A DNA stretch of 19,655 nucleotides, taken from Chthonomonas sp. UBA2017. GTDB taxonomy: Bacteria; Armatimonadota; Fimbriimonadia; Fimbriimonadales; Fimbriimonadaceae. Shown here in pieces: positions 16,454-19,655 of this stretch (position 1 is its first letter; the number at the start of each line of letters is the position of its first letter). Under the pieces are notes generated by a model, which saw only the letters and a program-made list of their open reading frames with translations, was not told the origin of the DNA and searched no databases. The stretch is from assembly GCA_002335425.1 (NCBI GenBank), contig DDCB01000011.1, forward strand, positions 1-19,655, given 5' to 3'. The translations under genes were made by a program, and so were the position numbers.

Positions 16454-17213
16454 CCCCGTTACCGATCTCCTGCACCTTTCGGGGTTGTGCGAAGGCCTGT
16501 CCGACGCCGATGTCGCGGTCTTGCGCGGGTACTCCCAATTGGGGACTGTGGCACGCGGAGAGTACTTATGGATTAACGGGCGACAAGCCGACTTTTTCGT
16601 GGTGATCGGTTCCGGAATGATGAGACTGATGCAAGCCACGCCATCGGGAATCCCGGTGGTGGTTGAACTGCTTGGGCGCGGAGATTGCATGGGTTTGCTT
16701 GCAACAATGGGTGAATGTGCCCACCCGTTTTCGGCATTGGCTCTGAGTGATGTCGAGTTTGTACAACTGGACAGCGCGAGCTTTCGAAACCACTGTTTGA
16801 GAAACGCTCGATTGATGCAGAACGCGGCCCGGGCCGTTGTCCCAAGAGTATTGGGAGGGTTTGGGTTCATGGCCTTTATGGCGACGTCGGACGTCGAACG
16901 ACGGCTCGCCCTCGCGCTTCTCGCGGTTGAACAACTGGCTGAGCGCGAATCCGATTGCAAAACGGCGGTCCAAATCACTCGCCAAACGCTTGCCGCGCTC
17001 GGTGTCACGACCGTGGAGAGCGCGATCCGCGTCACCAGAAGGTGGTGCAGTCAAGGCATTGTTTTGACAGGACACGGGACGATTCAGGTGTTGAAAAGCG
17101 AAAGACTTCAGTCGATTGCAGGGGTCACTCTGGCCAACAATGACTCCAACTCTTCTGGGGAATTCGCGTTGGCAAGCCCATCGGTCTCAATTCCTAAATC
17201 CACGAGCGATTGA
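16437..17213 (+). CDS. Crp/Fnr-family transcription regulator 2
   Basis: A 258-residue regulator, paralogous to the one at 149-850. It has a beta-roll sensor domain (about 12-125), dimerisation helix (about 125-165) and HTH QITRQTLAALGVTTVESAIR (179-198). The recognition-helix core TTVES-x-IR is identical to regulator 1 apart from one residue, so both may read the same palindromes. It has no FNR-type N-terminal cysteine cluster, though C18, C84, C94 and C120 are present in the sensor domain. Co-transcribed with the NnrS-like gene (17-nt overlap; GGGG eight bases before the ATG), it would come under the box at 15034 and feed back on the cluster. The last 30 residues, after SIAGV, are a low-complexity Ser-rich tail lying over the 3' end of mobA on the other strand. 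Confidence 0.9.
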   Translation: MLKPVDPVTDLLHLSGLCEGLSDADVAVLRGYSQLGTVARGEYLWINGRQADFFVVIGSGMMRLMQATPSGIPVVVELLGRGDCMGLLATMGECAHPFSALALSDVEFVQLDSASFRNHCLRNARLMQNAARAVVPRVLGGFGFMAFMATSDVERRLALALLAVEQLAERESDCKTAVQITRQTLAALGVTTVESAIRVTRRWCSQGIVLTGHGTIQVLKSERLQSIAGVTLANNDSNSSGEFALASPSVSIPKSTSD

Positions 17214-17719
17214 TCGCCGAGGTAAGTCACTGAGAGCAGATCGATCCAGTCGAACACGCGAGGCGAATCCAAAGTCTTGAGTGTTTCCCAACAGGAGGCC
17301 CGATAAAGAGCACAAAGCGGCTGTGCGCGGTCTTGCGGAGTAGGGATTACTGCATCAAATCCCTCGATGATAGAGAATAAAACGTCCGGAATCTTGGCGT
17401 CAAAAAGAGGCAAATCGCAAGAGAGGACAAAGACAACGTCAGTGCGAGGTTCGAAACGGCGAACCGCTGACAACGGGCCCTGAAAGTCCTCGTTATCCTG
17501 CAGGAATGCAAACCCATCCACTGCCTTGCGCCCCAGGATGCACGGTTCCCAGCCCGCTTCAGAAAGTAACCGCGCCAAACGTGATGCGAGCCGCTCACCA
17601 TCGATGAGAATTTCCGATTTATCTCGCCCCATCCGCTGGCTCCGTCCTCCCGTAAGGAGAATTGCGCCTTTGGTCGCGGTATGACAAGCGTCATAATCGG
17701 TTGAAATGTCCTCATCCAT
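17108..17719 (-). CDS. mobA: Molybdenum cofactor guanylyltransferase MobA
   Basis: A 203-residue nucleotidyltransferase that adds GMP to molybdenum cofactor to make the bis-MGD form needed by the nitrate reductase. The GTP-binding signature is ILLTGGRSQRMGRDKSEI (residues 20-37), with GPLSAV and VLSCDLPLF further on. The first 17 residues precede the normal family start and contain the palindrome at 17680-17695 (codons 9-14). No alternative start exists between them and the signature. CATATT lies at -12 to -7 of the ATG, so a separate leaderless promoter is possible. Its 3' end overlaps the convergent regulator gene by 106 nt. Confidence 0.9.
   Translation of the reverse strand: MDEDISTDYDACHTATKGAILLTGGRSQRMGRDKSEILIDGERLASRLARLLSEAGWEPCILGRKAVDGFAFLQDNEDFQGPLSAVRRFEPRTDVVFVLSCDLPLFDAKIPDVLFSIIEGFDAVIPTPQDRAQPLCALYRASCWETLKTLDSPRVFDWIDLLSVTYLGDQSLVDLGIETDGLANANSPEELESLLARVTPAID
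17680..17695 (+). promoter_or_regulatory. Crp/Fnr-type box for the CMD-like/cytochrome b operon
   Basis: TATGACAAGCGTCATA, a perfect palindrome with a four-base spacer. The centre (17687.5) is exactly 41.5 nt from the ATG at 17729; CATACT (17717-17722) is the -10 candidate. The box lies inside the 5' coding end of the divergent mobA gene. On the minus strand no start codon lies at the matching -41.5 position, so it seems to serve only the plus strand. Confidence 0.85.
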
Positions 17720-17728
17720 ACTTTCAAT

Positions 17729-18046
17729 ATGGCACGATTGCCCAAGCGATACCGCCGATTCTTCGAGGACTTTCCTGATGTCGGAGCGGTTTATGAAGAA
17801 TATGGAAAGGCTGTCGCAGAAGCTGGGCCCCTCGACGAGAAGACTCGATGCCTAGTGAAGTTGGGTCTGTCGTTCGGAGCGCGGCTGGAGGGTGGCGCGA
17901 AGAGTCACGCCCACAAGGCCCTTGAAGCAGGCGCATCGCCCGAAGAACTGCGGCACGTGGCGCTACTCGCCGCGCCGACTCTCGGGTTTCCGCACATGAT
18001 GGCTTGCCTTAGTTGGATTGAAGCCGTGCTGGAGGAAGAAAAGTGA
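17729..18046 (+). CDS. Carboxymuconolactone-decarboxylase-like protein without redox cysteines
   Basis: A 105-residue all-helical protein of the CMD/AhpD-like superfamily (LDEKTRCLVKLGLSFGARLEG then a His-containing helix). The CxxC pair that gives AhpD-type members peroxidase activity is absent: the matching place reads EGGAKSHAHKAL, keeping the histidine only. Its activity is therefore unknown. It is the first gene of an operon with the cytochrome b gene (GTGA overlap) and under the nitrate-type box, so it may support the electron-transfer module or handle a small metabolite. The ATG lies exactly at +1 if the box acts at -41.5; there is no ribosome site. Confidence 0.83.
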   Translation: MARLPKRYRRFFEDFPDVGAVYEEYGKAVAEAGPLDEKTRCLVKLGLSFGARLEGGAKSHAHKALEAGASPEELRHVALLAAPTLGFPHMMACLSWIEAVLEEEK

Positions 18047-19086
18047 TCGCCGAAAAACCACCCAAAAACCCCGTTGCTATCGCTATCACGGGAGGCTTCA
18101 TCTGCTCCATTGGATTGCTTTTTGCGGTCTATTTCGGTTCGGGCAGACTTACTCGATTTGATTCGCCACTCGCGGCCTACACTGCGGCAACAATATTTGC
18201 GTCCTTTGCGTTCGCCTACCGCTACTTGATGTGGATTCAACGGCCCGCAACGTGGCGCTATTTCCGCGCATCAATCCAGCTTTTCTTGAGGCCGAAGAAG
18301 CTCATCAAGAACATCTTCAAGCTGTTCTCTCTGCTTTGGAATAACATCGTTTTGCAGAAGTTTATCGGCAAGCGGAGCCACACCCGCTGGATCGCCCACA
18401 TGGGTATGGCCTGGGGGTGCTTGATCGCGTTTGCGATAACGTTCCCGCTCAGTTGGGGATGGGTGCAGTTCGGAGTCGCTGCTGACGGATACAACTATCA
18501 AGTCGAATTCATGGGAATCCCGCAATTCGCCTTCGATCCTAATAGCGTCACTGGATTCATGCTCTTCAATGGACTCAATTTCAGCGCCTTTTTCGTCTTG
18601 ATTGGAGTCGCACTGGCGATGCACCGCCGAGTATTTCAACACGGAGCACATGCAGTTCAGTCCATCGAAAACGATCTCATCCCACTGGTTCTTCTATTCG
18701 CGGTCTCAATCACGGGCCTCATGATCACGGCGAGTTACCGTCTGATGGGTGGCGCTCACTTTAGCTTTATTTCACTGCTTCACGCGTTTACCGTGATCCT
18801 CCTGCTGCTGTGGATGCCCTTTGGTAAGCTTTTCCACGTCATTCAACGCCCCGCACAACTAGGGGTCGCATACTACAAGGAAGCCGGACTTGAGGGGCCG
18901 AAAGCAACCTGCATTCGTTCAGGCCAAGAGTTCCAATCTAAACTGCACCACGACGACTTGGTTGAGGTGATGAAAGAAGTCGGTATGGATTTCGGCGAAC
19001 ATCAAAACCTATCGCCTGAAGAGAAAAGGAAGCTGATCGCTATCAATCAACTCGCCGCCATGGACGAACGCTCATTTGTGGGATGA
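18043..19086 (+). CDS. NarI-like membrane cytochrome b
   Basis: A 347-residue membrane protein with about six helices, resembling the nitrate-reductase-gamma/DsrM-type family of quinol-linked b cytochromes. Candidate haem-ligand histidines lie in helices: RWIAHMGMAWGC, ALAMHRRVFQH, LLHAFTVILLLLW and KLFHVIQRP. A soluble C-terminal tail of about 65 residues follows (LHHDDLVEVMKEVGMDFGEH...). Such proteins oxidise quinol and pass electrons across the membrane to soluble Fe-S partners. In this window the likely partners are the ferredoxin at 2168 and the Rieske protein at 2779 (inference from shared control). The GTG start overlaps the preceding stop. Similar proteins are sometimes mislabelled as transporters, so the assignment is moderate. 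Confidence 0.72.
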   Translation: MIAEKPPKNPVAIAITGGFICSIGLLFAVYFGSGRLTRFDSPLAAYTAATIFASFAFAYRYLMWIQRPATWRYFRASIQLFLRPKKLIKNIFKLFSLLWNNIVLQKFIGKRSHTRWIAHMGMAWGCLIAFAITFPLSWGWVQFGVAADGYNYQVEFMGIPQFAFDPNSVTGFMLFNGLNFSAFFVLIGVALAMHRRVFQHGAHAVQSIENDLIPLVLLFAVSITGLMITASYRLMGGAHFSFISLLHAFTVILLLLWMPFGKLFHVIQRPAQLGVAYYKEAGLEGPKATCIRSGQEFQSKLHHDDLVEVMKEVGMDFGEHQNLSPEEKRKLIAINQLAAMDERSFVG

Positions 19087-19149
19087 GGTCTGCTCAAGTG
19101 AAGGTGCATCCGCCTCGCGCCAGAAAAATTTATCGCACCTCTCGAAGCT

Positions 19150-19165
19150 TATGACATTCGTCATA
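19150..19165 (+). promoter_or_regulatory. Crp/Fnr-type box for nrfH
   Basis: TATGACATTCGTCATA, a perfect palindrome. The centre is 19157.5; a class II start would be at 19199, with AATCAT (19187-19192) as the -10 element and a 10-nt leader before the ATG at 19209. The 122-nt gap between the cytochrome b gene and nrfH holds nothing else that I can identify. Confidence 0.85.
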
Positions 19166-19208
19166 GTCGATTTGGCGAATCTCTGCAATCATTTGATTGG
19201 GATACACC

Positions 19209-19655
19209 ATGAAGTTCCTTGAGCGACTTAATCTCAATCTGGTTCCAGGCAAACTAAAAATCGCCTGCCTCGTGTCATTGGGTTGCTTTGTAGGGATGGG
19301 CGCTTATGTAGCCCATATCTCCGAAGCGGCGAGTTACCTTTCAGATGAGCCGGAAGCTTGTTTGAACTGCCACATCATGACTCCGCAATATGCGTCATGG
19401 AAGCATAGTTCGCACGCAAGGGTGGCGACTTGCAACGACTGCCACGTACCTCATGACTCCACCTTGCGAAAGTACTACTTCAAGGCAATGGACGGAGGAC
19501 GGCACAGTGCAATGTTCACCCTCCGGATGGAGCCGCAAGTCATAAAGGCTCGCGAGGAGTCGGTGAAGGTGATTCAGGCTAATTGTATGCGTTGCCACTC
19601 GGATCAGGTTCATGCCTCAACGACGCAAGCAACTGGTCTGCCCCCATTCGTGAAG
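19209..19655 (+). CDS. nrfH: NrfH-type cytochrome c nitrite reductase small subunit (partial, 3' end missing)
   Basis: The first 149 codons of a NapC/NirT/NrfH-family tetrahaem cytochrome. One N-terminal membrane anchor (about residues 16-36) is followed by haem motifs CLNCH (51-55, with M57 as possible ligand as in NrfH), CNDCH (75-79) and CMRCH (126-130); the fourth would lie beyond the edge. NrfH takes electrons from quinol and feeds the periplasmic nitrite reductase NrfA, which reduces nitrite to ammonium; nrfA normally follows. HIMTPQYASWKHSSH is characteristic of the family. It completes the cluster's path from nitrate to ammonium. A NapC role cannot be excluded, but no napA/napB is present. 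The last 23 bases are part of the terminal inverted identity. Confidence 0.88.
   Translation, partial: MKFLERLNLNLVPGKLKIACLVSLGCFVGMGAYVAHISEAASYLSDEPEACLNCHIMTPQYASWKHSSHARVATCNDCHVPHDSTLRKYYFKAMDGGRHSAMFTLRMEPQVIKAREESVKVIQANCMRCHSDQVHASTTQATGLPPFVK
19633..19655 (+). repeat. Right copy of 23-nt terminal inverted identity
   Basis: Identical to the reverse complement of bases 2-24. It falls inside nrfH, encoding its last visible residues (GLPPFVK). See the left copy for interpretation. Confidence 0.75.

Noticed and set aside
19098..19138. AGGTGC ... GCACCT inverted pair after the cytochrome b gene as a terminator
   Set aside because: Six-base stem with a loop of more than 25 bases and no following T-run; not convincing.

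Overview
The window is almost entirely one nitrate-respiration gene cluster from a diderm bacterium. Evidence for an outer membrane is a beta-barrel porin ending in Phe and a periplasmic multihaem cytochrome. Base composition is moderate (roughly low-50s % GC by eye), genes are packed with ATGA/GTGA overlaps, and many first genes of operons have no Shine-Dalgarno sequence. The gene set would fit an uncultured diderm lineage such as Armatimonadota, but nothing here fixes the taxon; that is a guess. The chemistry suggested is nitrate import, nitrate reduction to nitrite in the cytoplasm, and nitrite reduction to ammonium by NrfHA (nrfH runs off the right edge).

Layout. 149-850: Crp/Fnr-type regulator 1. 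853-2022 (-): alginate-export-type porin lacking a signal peptide. 2168-3509: four-cluster ferredoxin, Tat-exported Rieske protein, two-helix membrane protein. 3506-6140 (-): NarB/NasA-type molybdopterin nitrate reductase followed by a four-helix membrane protein. 6185-11615 (-): molybdenum-cofactor operon moaA, moaC-mogA fusion, moeA, moaD, moaE-moeB-rhodanese fusion, then a TSUP anion transporter. 11698-15000: two NarK transporters with a small VOC-fold gene between them on the other strand. 15083-17213: NnrS-like haem membrane protein and regulator 2. 17108-17719 (-): mobA. 17729-19086: carboxymuconolactone-decarboxylase-like protein and a NarI-like cytochrome b. 19209-end: nrfH.

The strongest unifying signal is regulatory. 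Eight copies of a 16-bp palindrome, consensus TATGAY-N4-RTCATA, lie upstream of nine gene starts. For six of these genes the centre of the palindrome is exactly 41.5 nt from the start codon, and for a seventh it is 42.5. That is the class II activator geometry of Crp/Fnr proteins, so the start codon would itself be the transcription start: these look like leaderless mRNAs. The other two (narK2, nrfH) fit the same geometry with short leaders of 16 and 10 nt. One box lies exactly midway between the divergent moaA and narK1 starts and serves both at -41.5. Two paralogous regulators with the same recognition-helix core (TVESxIR) are encoded in the cluster and are the obvious candidates to bind the boxes.

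The electron-transfer chain is unusual: there is no NarGHI or NapABC. Instead a cytoplasmic monomeric-type nitrate reductase is co-regulated with a cytoplasmic four-cluster ferredoxin, a Tat-exported Rieske protein and a NarI-like cytochrome b, which together could form a quinol-to-nitrate route not matching the textbook complexes. The first and last 23-24 bases of the window are reverse complements of each other, which may be an assembly-graph effect.
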